Shown piece after piece: positions 1-10,260 of a DNA stretch of 64,000 bases (position 1 is its first letter; every line of letters starts with the position of its first letter). Origin of the DNA: Thermogymnomonas acidicola JCM 13583 (GTDB lineage Archaea > Thermoplasmatota > Thermoplasmata > Thermoplasmatales > Thermoplasmataceae); assembly GCF_001316105.1 (NCBI RefSeq), contig NZ_BBCP01000006.1, positions 56,398 through 120,397 on the forward strand, given 5' to 3'. The notes under the pieces were generated by a model. That model had not been told where the DNA came from. It was given only the letters and a program-made list of their open reading frames with translations, and ran no database searches. The position numbers and the translations under genes are program-made.

Positions 1-506
1 ACCACCATTTCCCAGCCTCGTCGTATATTATCTCTGACCTCCCCCCCTGTTTTCCATTCCACTTAAGCTTACCCTTAAACTTGAGGGTGAGGTGAAATTG
101 CTTCAGGTAGATATCCATCCTTTCTTCGTTTATCACGTACCTGTCGTTCCTGCTAATGACCATGGGCCTTTACCTGCCGCCTCCCTTCCAGTACCCTGGA
201 GGTCACGGCTTAAACCACCTCGGTAGTTTGTCCTCTTTCTTCATCTCTATTAGCGTGAAGAAGATCCTGCAACCCTCTGCATTCTTCCTCATAACTTGTT
301 GTGCACTTACCTTGAGTATTGATTTGTACCTAGCTTACACTGTCTTCTCGGTTTCACTGGAATCCACACGCTTCCCCCGCCTTGAACTGTTGCATCCTTA
401 ACCAGTTTACCACGTTCCAGCACCTGGCGGTAGCAATTGCCAGTTCCTTCAACTTTTGATGCGTTTCTTTACCCACCACCAGCTTTACCGCGTTAGTCCT
501 CTTCAC
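1..506 (-). pseudogene. tnpB: TnpB (IS200/IS605 accessory protein) remnant, cut by window edge
   Basis: Reading the minus strand from a GTG at 506 gives a typical TnpB N-terminus (RTNAVKLVVGKETHQKLKEL, then ATARCWNVVNWLRMQQFKAGE). The frame then meets several real stop codons (TGA and TAA by substitution, for example about 285 and 220) while the downstream sequence still reads as TnpB-like (ILKVSAQQVMRKNAEG, RNDRYVINEERMDIYLKQF). These stops do not lie in G/C runs, so this is genuine decay. Known role of the family: RNA-guided nuclease of IS605-type elements; the RuvC part lies outside the window and cannot be judged. The gene start overlaps the end of the tnpA remnant, the usual tnpA-tnpB order. 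Confidence 0.7.
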
Positions 507-909
507 TCTCCTTCACCCATTGTCCTTCTATGTACTTCTTTATCGTCTCGCTCGACACGTTGCCGGCAGTTGATACGAAGTGGCTCCCAGTCCACAACTT
601 CCCGTTGGAGTACTCCCTCAATTCTGGAAACTTTTTGAGTATTAACCTTGCTGGTTCTCCCTTGAAGTAGTTTGCTAGGTATGATGGTGCGTATCTCGGT
701 GGGCAGTTGACGAAGAGGTGGATACGGTCTTGCATCGCTTCCAGGGCTGATACTTCACAGTCAAGCTCCTCAGCAATGGACTTTAGCACCTCTTTGGTGT
801 ATTCAGCCACTTCACCTATCAACACTTCTCTGCGTTATTTCGGTATCCATGCGAAGGGGGGGTAGTTGCAGAGGTACTTTGTATGCCTAGTGGATCTGTA
901 TTCCTCGCT
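493..909 (-). pseudogene. tnpA: TnpA (Y1 transposase, IS200/IS605) remnant
   Basis: The minus strand reads YRSTRHTKYLCNYPFAWIPK, then a TAA stop at 835-837 exactly where the family has Tyr in KYRRxVL, then VLIGEVAEYTKEVLKSIAEE and a full C-terminal part with the HLFVNCPP and SSETIKKYIEGQ segments. No start codon is visible: a TAA at 910-912 closes the frame directly upstream. Family role: single-strand HUH transposase that moves the element. Missing start plus an internal nonsense substitution make it inactive. A 7-C tract in the minus-strand reading (+ strand G run at 855-861) adds one codon at NYPF. Confidence 0.8.
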
Positions 910-1030
910 TTAAAGTATTCAGGAGAGTTTAGAAAGCTTTACCCCGTCCCTAGAAGGAGCGAGGCCCGTCGTTCGTTTTGTCAAGGAGAGAGGAAGAAAA
1001 AATTAAGATTGAATCAAGCGATAGGGATAT

Positions 1031-1359
1031 ATGACCTGGTACAGGGTTCTCAAGGAAAGCCAGATGAACGACGGAGACCTCTTCAAGGCAAAGGTGAACG
1101 GGAAGGAGATCCTGATAATAAAGGACGAGGGAAAGTTCTACGCAACCTCGCTCTATTGCACACACGAGCAGTACGACCTGTCAGACGGCTTCATGGACGA
1201 CCACAAGCTCATCTGCCCCCCCAACCACTTTGCGACCTTCGACCCCCCCAAGGACGGCTCAGTGGTGAGCCCGCCTGAAGGGTCAGGCGACATTGAGCCC
1301 CCCTGAAGTCCTACAGGACAAAGGTGGAGAACGGAGACGTGCTTGTGGAAGTAGACTGA
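1031..1359 (+). CDS. Rieske-type [2Fe-2S] ferredoxin
   Basis: Small soluble Rieske domain protein of about 105 residues. Both cluster motifs are present: CTHEQYDL (C-x-H) and, after removing one extra codon, CPNHFATFD (C-P-x-H), ending in VENGDVLVEVD. It would carry electrons for oxygenases or oxidoreductases; the gene 18 bases downstream is the fused electron transfer flavoprotein, so a shared electron route is an inference from context. The ATG at 1031 follows an A+T-rich stretch. The C-terminal 20 residues are in another frame: the C run 1298-1303 has 6 bases where 4 restores the frame. Two other runs (1215-1221 and about 1242-1248) have 7 C where the motif wants 4, giving CPPNH and DPPK. 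Confidence 0.8.
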
Positions 1360-1377
1360 ACGCCTGGGGTCTGGCCT

Positions 1378-3131
1378 ATGAAGGTTCTCGTTCTGGCCAA
1401 GCAGGTCCCAGACGTCAATATGATCCGGTTTGACCCCCCCCAGACCAACAGGATAATCAGGGAGAACGTCCCCCCCTGATGATGAACTCTTTTGACAAGA
1501 AGGCCGTGGAGGAGGCAATAAGGATATCTGAGAGGTACGGCTGGCAGACCTGCGTTGCCACCATGGGCCCGCCACAGGCCGCTGAGATGCTGAACGAAGC
1601 GCTGAGGATGGGCATAAACGAGGCCTTCCTTATCACTGACCGTGCCTTCGGTGGGTCGGACACATGGGTCACAGCGAGGGTGCTGGCGAGGTTCGCCGAG
1701 AAGTACGGGGCGGACCTGGTGCTCACCGGTAAGTACTCCCTGGACGGAGAGACATCGCAGGTGCCCCCCCTGAGGTCGCCACCATGCTGGGCGTGCCCTT
1801 CATCCCCCCCTCAGTCTCGAAGATTGAGATCGGTGAAAGCCTGACGGTGGAGCAGGAAATGGAGGACGGCCTCTACACCTGCACAGTGCCTGTGCCCTGC
1901 GTACTATCTGTAAGCGAGAAGATAAACAGGGCAAGGGCAATAAAGCCAGACACGCCGCAGATGTACGAGAGGATAAGGAGTGTGGATGCAGCCTGGCTCG
2001 GGATAGACGTGAACGGCGCCAGGGACTCCCCAACCGTGGTCGTGGGGGGGACGCAGAAGGTGGAGAGCCAAAGGAATGTCCAGTTCATTGAGCCAGATGG
2101 CCACCTCTACGAGAAGGTGATGGAAATAATAGAGAGATCGAGGGCCAGGGAAGAGGTCAGGACTGTGAGCCTCTCGAACATAAAGGGGGGGGAGAAGGAA
2201 GCCTGGGCCATAGCCCTGGACGATGCCAGGGTCTCCATGGAGGTGGCCTCCAAGGTAGCGGAGATCGCATCAGCATCGGGGCTGAGGGTCAGGGTGATCG
2301 GCAACGTCGATTTCAGGGGCGGAGAGGCGCCGCCTGCCCACAGGCTGGAGGTGCTTGAAGGTGGCGACAGCGTCGCTATCGCCAACTACATATCCTCAAG
2401 GATAAGGGAACTGAGGCCCGAGTTCGTGCTCTTCCCCCCCTCCACAACCAGGGGGGCGTGAGGTGTCATCGATAGTTGCGGCAAAGCTCTCCCTTGGCCT
2501 CACTGCGGACTGCATTGACGTATCCTATGAGGGCGGCAGGCTGGTGCAGTTCAAGCCAGCATTCGGAGGTGGCGTTGTGGCCAGGATAGTGTCCAAGACA
2601 AAGCCAGAGATGGCCACAGCCAGGCCAGGCATGTTCAGGGTCGTAAAGTGTGACATAAAGCCTGAGGTGGAGCGCATCAGGCTCGAGCCTGCTAGCAGCG
2701 TCAAGTACACGGGCTTCACTCCTGTGCCGTCTGATTTCAGGCCCCTGGGCGCATCCAGGATCATACTGTCCATCGGAAGGGGGGGGATAAGGAAGAGGGA
2801 GAACATCCAGAAGGTGCTCAAGCTCGCAGAGATACTCGGCGCATCAGTGGGCGGCTCCAGGCCCATAGTTGACATGAACTTCCTGCCCAGGCAGCAGCAG
2901 GTCGGCCTGACGGGGAGTGCAGTCTCGCCGGACGTATACATAGCCATGGGCATATCCGGCCAGGACAACCACGTGGTCGGGATAAGGTATGCCAACAGGG
3001 TAATAGCGGTGAACACTGACAGGAACGCACCCATATTCAGGTACTCCGACTACGGCATAGTCATGGACATGATGGAGTTCGTTGACAGTTTCATTCAATT
3101 CCTCTCGGGGGGGAAGCAGGAAAAGGCGTGA
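1378..3131 (+). CDS. etfBA: Fused electron transfer flavoprotein EtfB-EtfA
   Basis: One continuous polypeptide of about 580 residues joins an EtfB half (MKVLVLAKQVPDV at the start, GADLVLTGKYSLDGETSQVP in the middle) to an EtfA half (RPEFVLFPSTTRG near residue 350, then the FAD-binding C-terminus with GGSRP, QVGLTGSAVSPDVYIAMGIS and VIAVNTDRNAPIF). Such fusions occur in Thermoplasmatales and Sulfolobales. The protein accepts electrons from acyl-CoA or similar dehydrogenases and passes them to the quinone pool. The frame breaks three times, each at a G/C run: 1470-1476 (7 C, 5 fits), 1764-1770 (7 C, 5 fits) and 2451-2456 (6 G, 5 fits). Elsewhere the runs add a codon, as in SIGRGGIRKR at 2769-2776. 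Follows the Rieske gene closely, probably co-transcribed. Confidence 0.88.
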
Positions 3132-3157
3132 TGGATCCAGGCATGAACTTTATTTTT

Positions 3158-3181
3158 CCCCCCCATTTGGTGCAGGGGGGG
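3158..3181 (+). terminator. C-run/G-run hairpin after etfBA
   Basis: Seven C (3158-3164) are separated by ten bases from seven G (3175-3181), directly after a TTTATTTTT stretch and 26 bases past the etfBA stop. The arms can pair as a stem. If the tracts are inflated, the true stem is nearer 4 bp, so its strength is uncertain. It may be only a spacer element. Confidence 0.3.
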
Positions 3182-3245
3182 AACGCTATAATATAACTTT
3201 AAATATATTAGTGCCATACTAAAACGGTAAACATATTCCTAAAAG
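3182..3245 (+). promoter_or_regulatory. A+T-rich archaeal promoter region
   Basis: The stretch contains CTATAATATAAC and CTTTAAATATATTAG, which fit archaeal TATA boxes and stand out from the GC-rich surroundings. It lies just before the membrane protein gene that begins at about 3246. Confidence 0.5.
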
Positions 3246-4429
3246 GTGGTCCACCATGGATATCCTCTGCACCCAGACGCCCTCCAGAGGCACATTGACT
3301 GCATCGCCCCGGGTTCCGGCCCCCCCAGGTCCAGGGAAGACACTCCCACAGGGGGGGGTGGTGCATTGATTAACCTCTACAGCCCCGAGGTGACCGGGCT
3401 CTCGGTAGCCCTTATCCTCTCCTACCTCCTGGGCATTGTCCACGGCATAACCCGGACGAGCACACATGGCCGATAACCTTCAGCTACTCCGTGGGCAGCT
3501 ACAGCACGCGCGGTGGAGCGAAAGCAGGCATGCTCTTTTCCCTGGGCTTCACGGTACAGAGGGCCGCTCTCTCTGAGGTGGCCTACTTTGCCCTGGCCTC
3601 GGTCTTCATGAGCAACATGGTGGACGGCATAACCTACATGGTCGTGGGCGGTGTCATGGCAGCCTCAGGCCTCTACATAAGGAACAGGCTCAGGTACCCG
3701 CACTTCCACGCTGTGGAGAGGTACCTGGAATCCCTGGCACACATACACGGAGGTGAGAAGTCCAGGAGGGAGATGCAGCATACGGAGAACCCGGTGGGGG
3801 GGCGGAGGGCTTCAGGGGGGGAGTGCCGTTGAGGCTCACCTTCGTCCACGGCCTGATAGCTGGCTTCGGCTTCGGGGGGGCATTTGCACTCATTATATAC
3901 ACGACCCTGGCGCCTTCCATGCCATCTCCTTACCTCGGCTTCGTGCCTGGGGCACTCTTTGGCTTGGTACCATGACCATGCAGGTCCTCTTCGGCACGCT
4001 GTTCGGCGCTACATGAGGAGGCTCCGCATCGGTGAGGAGGGCATAAAGTATGTGGCCAGGGGAGTCAGTTCAAGTGTTCTCTACTACGGCGGCCTTGTCT
4101 TCCTGTCTGCGGGTGCCCTGGTCCTGGTCGTGCCCGGCATACTTGACCTTGCCATCGTCACTCCCATAATGGTGCACAACCTGCACTCCCTGGGCCTCGG
4201 CTTCTTCCTCGTCGTGGCCACGGTTGCGGTGATAGGTGCACTCTCCTTGAGGGTATACATACGCAGGGCGAAGTCCAGGTACGGGCCAGGGAGAGATGTG
4301 GCACCAGCGAAGGCCCCCGGGGGGGGACGCCGTGATGAAATAGAGGTGCCATATCACGGAAACCGGCCACCTGCCACTGCCCCCCGGTGTTCCGGACAAA
4401 GGTTAATTGTATACTTTACTCTATCATGA
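3246..4429 (+). CDS. Polytopic membrane protein, NicO/UreH-like
   Basis: After frame repair the protein has a loop with HGI-x-PDEHTWPITFSYSVGSYS around residue 70, followed by a second conserved half beginning LTFVHGLIAGFGFGAF and continuing LGFVPGALFGLGTMTMQ. His-rich HGxxPDEH signatures near membrane helices recall the NicO/RcnA and UreH metal-transport families, but I cannot assign a substrate. At least six hydrophobic segments are visible. Breaks: 3450-3453, where CCC stands and CCCC is needed (a contraction, opposite to most others), and the G runs 3796-3802, 3817-3823 and 3877-3883. The N-terminus is uncertain (GTG at 3246 is one choice). The C-terminus depends on the 8-G run at about 4319-4326, which decides between a stop near 4346 and the stop at 4429. 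Confidence 0.6.
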
Positions 4430-4438
4430 TCGATAGAC

Positions 4439-6141
4439 GTGAACGAGGTTATTAGGGCACCGAGAGGCCCGCAGCTGAACACAAGGGGGGGCTGGGGGCA
4501 GGAAGCTGCACTCAGGCTCCTGATGAACAACCTTGACCCTGAGGTGGCCAAGGACCCGGATAACTTGATCGTCTACGGTGGCAAGGGGGGGAAGGCCGCC
4601 AGGAGCTGGAGGGACTTCCACGAGATCGTAGCAATGCTGAAGGAGCTCTACAGCGACGAGACTCTCCTAATACAGAGCGGCAAACCCGTTGGGGGGGCGT
4701 TCAAGACATCGAAGTTCGCACCCAGGGTTCTGATCGTGAACGCGCAGATCGTTCCGAGGTGGGCGACGGACGACATATTCTGGGACCTGGAGGCAAGGGG
4801 GGGCCTGACGATGTTCGGCCAGATGACCGCAGGCTCATGGATATACATCGGGACACAGGGGGGGATATTACAGGGGGGGACATACGAGACGCTCTCCGCA
4901 CTGGCCAGGAAGGAGTTTGGAAAGGATTCGCTCAGGGGGGGCAAGTGGGTGCTTTCATCAGGCCTGGGAGAGATGGGCGGGGGGGCCCAGCCACTGGCAA
5001 TCACCATGAACGAGGGTGTTGGGATAATCGTTGAGGTGGACGAGAGGAAGATAGAGAGGCGCATCAGGGCAGGTACCTGGACACACAGGCTGGGAGCCTC
5101 GACGAGGCCCTGAGGATGAAGGACGAGGCTATAGAGGAGGGGAAGCCACTCTCAATAGGCCTCCTGGGCAACGCCGCCACGGTTTACACAGAGCTGAAGG
5201 ACAGGGGGGGATAGTGCCGGATGTGGTCACGGACCAGACTGCGGCACACGACATAAACATAGGCTACATTCCTGAGGGCTACGACGTCTCGTCAGCGGAG
5301 GAGTTCAGGAAGGGGGGGACCCCGAGGGTTACAAGAAGGCAGTGTACGCGTCCATAGTGAAGGAGGTAAAGGCGATACTCTGGTTCAAGGAACACGGCTC
5401 AAAGGTCTTTGACTACGGCAACAACCTGAGGACAAGGGCCAGCGAAGGCGGTCTAAGGGAGGCGTTCGAGATCCCGGGCTACGTCCCGGCATACATAAGA
5501 GACCTGTTCGCAGTGGGTTCAGGCCCGTTCAGGTGGGTCGCGCTCTCCGGGGGGGACCCGGAGGACATCTACAGGATCGATGACGCCATAATCGACCGCT
5601 TCTACTACGACGAGCACCTGGTCAAGTGGATCAAGCTCGCCAAGGAGAAGGTGAAGTTCCAGGGGGCTTCCTGCCAGGATCTGCTATGCCGGGTACGGCC
5701 AGAGGGAGGAGATCGGCCTCCTCATCAACGAACTTGTTAAGAAGAAGGAGGTCTCATGCCCGGTGGCCATAGGCAGGGACCACCATGACACGGGCTCTGT
5801 GGCATCGCCCTACAGGGAGACCGAGAAGATGAAGGACGGAAGCGACGCCATAGCAGACTGGCCCATACTTAACGCACTGCTGAACGCCGTCTCCGGGGGG
5901 GCCACGTGGGTATCTGTGCACCACGGTGGAGGCACGGGAATTGGCAATGCGATACATGCTGGTTTCGTGCTCGTAGTTGATGGCACCCAGGACGCGGAGG
6001 AGAGGGTCAAGAGGGTGCTGAACGCAGATCCTGGCCTGGGCGTCATAAGGCACGCCGATGCGGGTTACGAGGCCTCAAGGGAGATAATAAGGAGGGGGGG
6101 TCAAGTTCAAGTACCCTGTGTACGACAGGGAGGAGCGGTAA
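4439..6141 (+). CDS. hutU: Urocanate hydratase (urocanase)
   Basis: Second step of histidine degradation: urocanate plus water to imidazolone propionate, using tightly bound NAD. Family landmarks are in order: [74 protein letters not shown], and the C-terminal [18 protein letters not shown], close to the urocanase signature. Length about 560 residues, normal for the family. GTG start at 4439. Breaks: 5072-5073 (GG, GGG fits), 5204-5210 (7 G, 5 fits), 5662-5666 (5 G, 4 fits) and 6094-6100 (7 G, 6 fits). At least seven further 7-G runs each add one Gly inside invariant motifs, such as [12 protein letters not shown]. No other hut gene is in the window. Confidence 0.92.
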
Positions 6142-6176
6142 CCCCCCCTGCACCATTTTTTGTGTCTATATAGAGA

Positions 6177-7419
6177 TCACCTGGAATCTCCCACAGGTTC
6201 CCCCCCAGGACCCTTTTCTGGCACACCTCCGCCGCTTCCTGCAAGCTTCAGGAAAGGTGAGACAGCAACGCCTGCGGCGAAGAGCACTGCCAGAACGGCC
6301 AGCTGGAAGGCCCCCCCGCCCGATATGACCAGGGGCCCGAAGAACACAGGTATGAGCGCAACGCCAACATTCGTGGCCACACTGTACATGGATGTGGCAA
6401 GGCCAGCCCTCGCGGGGTCATCCGAGTAATAGGTTGTTGAGGTCATGGCCATGGACCAGTAGGAGTTGCCGAAGAACCCGTATAGGAAGAAGAATGCTAT
6501 GAGTAGCGCCAGGAGCGGTCTCAGGCCAAGGAGGTATGATATGGTGGACGCAGATACCGCGCTCAGGGCGGACGTGAGCAGCATTCCTGCCCTGACCCTA
6601 CCAAGCCTCTCAAACACGGGCGGCACTATTATTGCACCTGTGCCAGAGCCCAGGAATGTGAGTGCAGAGAGGAGCCCCCCCCGACCGAGAGGGCAGTGCC
6701 CTCCGGCACACCTCTTGCGATAAGTGAAGAGGAGGCTATGGAGCCGAACATGACCGATATTGATGATACAAGGAAGCCCACGTACCAGTTCTTCAGCATG
6801 CCTGTCCTGAACGAGCCCCCCCTGAGGCTCCTGCCCCCCCTGTAGTCCTGGGGGTAGTCCCTCGCCCTCATGGGGGGGAGCACCACCAGGGCGACCAGGG
6901 CCAGTATGGCTGAAACTCCAAAGGCCTCCCTTATGCCGTCGGCAATGAGGTAAGGCGATACCAGCGAGCCTATGGCCATGCCCATGAAGAGTATGCCCAC
7001 GCTTATCCCGACAGTTGTGTGTGCCCTCCCAGGAGTCAGGGATTCAGCCACAGATCCGACTGGGGGGGCCACGGCCATTGGGTATGCCACTGCAGCGATC
7101 AGGGTGGCAATGAACAGGAAGGTGTAGTTGTACGCGACTATCCTGAGGGCGAGGCCGATGACGGAGAGTGCCGCTGATATGTAGAGTGACCTGACTACAG
7201 AGAACCTGGCGGAAATGAAGCCAGAGAGGAGGCCCAGCACCACCATTGTGTATCCGTATAGGGAAACAAGGAGCAGCACGGAGGAGGTGCCCACTGAAAA
7301 CGCCTGGACACCTCCGGCACCAGGGGGGGCGCAAGCATGAACCATCCGAACCCTATGGTGAAGAGGAGGTACCAGTAAGGTATCAGGTCCCTTGTAGAGT
7401 TCACGCACTTATGAGGCAA
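6177..7419 (-). CDS. Major facilitator superfamily transporter
   Basis: About 410 residues with roughly twelve hydrophobic segments, beginning PYWYLLFTIGFGWFMLAP and including a conserved loop GLLSGFISARFSVVRS between early helices. Substrate is not readable from the sequence; the type resembles carboxylate or cyanate permeases of the MFS. Start is uncertain: TTG at 7419 or the in-frame GTG near 7404. The frame is broken at about 6675-6682 (8 C on the plus strand) and 7323-7329 (7 G). The gene is divergent from the nucleotidyltransferase at 7491 across about 70 bases, and convergent with urocanase. Confidence 0.75.
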
Positions 7420-7490
7420 TGCCTCACTATAATGCTTTCTCAGGGGGGGTTTCAGAAAAAACGATATAGCTGCAAGCCCAATATCTCAGT

Positions 7491-8605
7491 ATGCCCGGGA
7501 TAAAGGCTGTAGTGATGGCAGGGGGGGCAAGGGCACAAGGCTCAGACCGATCACCTACTCGATCCCAAAGCCCCCTCGTGCCAATTGCAGGGAAGCCATG
7601 CATAGGGTACATCCTCGATTCATACTATTCAGCAGGCATACGGGATGCCATAATCACCACAGGCTACAAGTTCGAGAGCCTGATCACGGGAGTGCTGAAG
7701 TACAAGCAGAACGACCTATCCGTCCTCTTCTCCGTGGAGCCAGAGCCAGCCGGAACGGCTGGAAGCGTGAAGCTGGTATCGAGGTTCCTAGACCAGACCT
7801 TCATCGTGGGCAGCGGGGGGGACATACTGTCCGACTTCAGGATCGAAGAACTCCTGCGCTTCCACAGGGAGAGGAAGGCGGACGTGACGATAGCCCTGAC
7901 AAAGGTGGATGACCCATCGCAGTTCGGCATAGTCGAGACGGAGGACGGGAGGATCGTCAGGTTCCTGGAGAAGCCCTCGAGGGAGGAGACCTTCTCGAAC
8001 ACGATAAACGCCGGCATGTACGTGATAGAGCCGAAGATACTCGATGAGATACCCGACGGTGAGCCCTATGACTTCGCCAAGCAGCTGTTCCCCAGGCTCA
8101 TAAAAGAGGGCTACAGCGTCATGGGATACGAGTGCCCCCGGCACCTGGCTGGACACGGGGGGGAGGCCACACGATATGATCAAGGCGAACCAGATGATGG
8201 TCAGCAAGTACGGTGCGGAGGTCTCCGGCGAGTCCGTGTCCGGCAGGGTCATAATCAAGACTGGCCTCCACCTCCTCGCCAACACCAGGATAAAGGGCCC
8301 TGCATACATAGGCGAGGGCGTCAAGATCGGGAGGAACAGCGTGATAGAGGCATCAGCGATCTATGACGGCACTGTGATCGGGGAAGGTGTGCAGGTGAGG
8401 AACTCGATCCTCATGGACAATGTCAGGGTACTTGACAGGACTACGGTGAGCGGCTCCGTAATCATGAGGAACACGACGATAGGGGGGGAAGAGTGCGAGA
8501 TATCCGACAGCGTGCTCGCCCCCGCACCTGAACCTCCAGAGCAGGTCAAGGATTTACAACGTATCGCTCTCATCGGAAGTAGAGGAAGAGGAAAACAGCG
8601 ATTAG
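7491..8605 (+). CDS. Sugar-phosphate nucleotidyltransferase with beta-helix domain
   Basis: N-terminal nucleotidyltransferase domain (AVVMAGG, PLVPIAGKPCIGYILD, GSGDILSDF, EKPS at about residue 160) followed by a left-handed beta-helix of hexapeptide repeats (IKGPAYIGEGVKIGRNSVIE, then TVIGEGVQVRNSILMDN). It would form an NDP-sugar from a sugar 1-phosphate and NTP, for glycolipid or glycan synthesis; GlmU-like or GDP-mannose enzymes are both possible. The nucleotide signature GxGTRLRPxTxxxPKPL is scrambled between residues 12 and 27 by two compensating run errors: 7521-7527 (7 G, 5 fits) and 7571-7575 (5 C, 4 fits). Further breaks lie at 8135-8139 and 8519-8523 (5 C, 4 fits). The stop at 8603-8605 overlaps the convergent DUF131 gene by 36 bases. 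Confidence 0.85.
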
Positions 8606-8992
8606 TATTATGGCCAGTGCTATCATAGCGTATGTGATCTTCCTGTCATTGCTGAATATTATCGGCACCGGCCCTATCATGACCAGGCCACCGAAGGAGC
8701 TCTTCCTCTCCCTCTCACCCTCTTCCTGAGCCTCTTGGCCCAGCTGGTCTTCGAACCCGTACGGCTCGAACTCCACAGGCCTCCTCATGTATACGAAGGG
8801 GGGGGTAAGCATGAGGAGCACTATGCCCAGGAATATCAGGGCAAAGGGTATGAGGGCTATGGCCTGTGTGCTGTAAACTACCGGGAACACAACAAAAAGG
8901 GCAAAGTGGGCCAGGCCAAGGAAGGCCATCACGAAGTAGAGCACCACTCCTGCAACGATAAGGGCATATCCCGCTGCAAGTGTGGCCCTCAT
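8570..8992 (-). CDS. DUF131 family membrane protein
   Basis: Intact 140-residue protein with four hydrophobic stretches: two near residues 5-60, a central charged loop rich in Glu (EEGERERK), the family motif FGGLVMIGPVPIIFSND at about 98-114, and a C-terminal helix at 118-138. This arrangement matches the archaeal DUF131 (TIGR00304) family, whose function is unknown. A conserved archaeal housekeeping membrane protein, frequently seen in Euryarchaeota. One Pro pair may reflect a long C run at about 8798-8804. Confidence 0.75.
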   Translation of the reverse strand: MRATLAAGYALIVAGVVLYFVMAFLGLAHFALFVVFPVVYSTQAIALIPFALIFLGIVLLMLTPPFVYMRRPVEFEPYGFEDQLGQEAQEEGERERKSSFGGLVMIGPVPIIFSNDRKITYAMIALAIILIAVFLFLYFR

Positions 8993-9027
8993 ACGTCAAT
9001 AAATTAACAAAGGGTATTTATATTTGA

Positions 9028-9915
9028 TCAGAGGAAACCGGCCTTCTGGAGGATAAGGAGGTCCTCCGTGGTAAGCTGTTCCCCGTTCTTGAACTTGTCG
9101 AAGAGTGTCATGGCCTTCTTCTGGAGGTCGCTCTCCTTCTCCTTCTTCTTTGTCGTCCTTGCCTTGGTCTTCAGCGTGGATATTACCTTCTCAAGGTCCC
9201 TGAGGTCGTTCTTCGCCTGTATGAAGGCCTCGTGTTCCTTCTCCGACTCCTGGTTGTACTTCACAAACATCTCGTGGAACTGATCTGCCTGCTTCCTCGT
9301 CTCGTCCAGCTGCGCCAGGTCGTTCGTTATCTCTTCACTGAGTGCGTTGATCTTCTGCGATATCTCATCGATCTGCTTCTTCAGGGCCTCCCCCCATCTT
9401 CCTCTCGTTCTCAATCTTTTCCTGGAGGGCCCTGACGTTCTCGTTGTTCGCGAGTTCCTCCTCGCGGTCCTTCTTCATCTTCTTAATCTCGTTGGTCAGC
9501 CTCCTGATGGCCGCGACGACCTTCTGCTCGTCCTCCTTTGTAAGAGGCGTTGTCTGCTGCTTGGTCTCGAGTTTCTGGAGCTCCTTCTCCTTGGCCCTTA
9601 TTTCCCTGATGTCCACGCTCTTCAGGTTCGCCTCTTCCCTTATCTTCTTGTACTCCTTCCTGAGCTCCGAGAGCGCTTGTAGTGCTCCTCCTTCTCCGCG
9701 CGCAGCTTCTGCACCTGTGCGATGAGCTCAGACTTCTGGTTCATCTTTGCCTTCACTGCCTCACGCATCTCACGTACCTTTGCGTTGAGCTCATCCCTCT
9801 TCTCCGCATACTCGTGGCTCTTCTGGGCAGCCTCGTCCCTCTTGCTAATGTGTTCCTCAACCAGTTTCCTTAAGTGCTCGCGTTTCTGTTCAAACTCTTC
9901 AAGAAGATCAGTCAT
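9028..9915 (-). CDS. COG1340-type coiled-coil protein
   Basis: About 295 residues, almost entirely heptad coiled coil from MTDLLEEFEQKREHLRKLVE to SEKEHEAFIQAKNDLRDLEK, with a short C-terminal domain LTTEDLLILQKAGFL. This is the layout of an uncharacterised archaeal coiled-coil family (COG1340); function unknown, perhaps structural or translation-associated. Frame breaks at 9390-9395 (6 C on the plus strand, 4 fits: KMGEALKKQ) and near 9676, where a single base stands for a doublet (YKALSELRKEY). ATG at 9915 has A+T-rich DNA upstream. Confidence 0.7.
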
Positions 9916-10260
9916 AGGAACCCATCATCACAGAATTTAGTACCTGATTTTTGTATCCAATAAATATCTTTCGCAGTCCATGGAGTGTACAGTGGTGTGG
10001 AGCAATACCGGGCCCTTCCGGTCAACATAGTTACCACTTTTCACTCAAGCGAGTGGCAGGTGCAGCAAGCTGTGTCCATCTGGCCACTGCAGTGGAGAGT
10101 CCCTTCCCTAAGTTCATGTAAATTTTGTACCTTCATGTCATAATTCATGCTCTGATGTCAGTATTGCAGCATAGGTGTAAATTATTTTGCGTAATATAAA
10201 AATATAATAAACTTTCATAATATATAAATACAGAGAACACCATATATTTTTGGTGATCCC
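9916..10260 (+). promoter_or_regulatory. Intergenic promoter region of the S53 protease
   Basis: No gene is visible in these 345 bases. The last 100 are strongly A+T-rich (AAATATAATAAAC and ATAATATATAAATAC), fitting a TATA box 35-60 bases before the protease start. Just before the start lies a short dyad, CACCA-N8-TGGTG (about 10238-10255), which could be an operator or leader hairpin. The rest (9960-10120) has no recognisable signal. Confidence 0.5.

Noticed and set aside
883..1278. 131-codon frame overlapping the Rieske gene
   Set aside because: Low-complexity Arg-rich translation in another frame of the real Rieske coding region.
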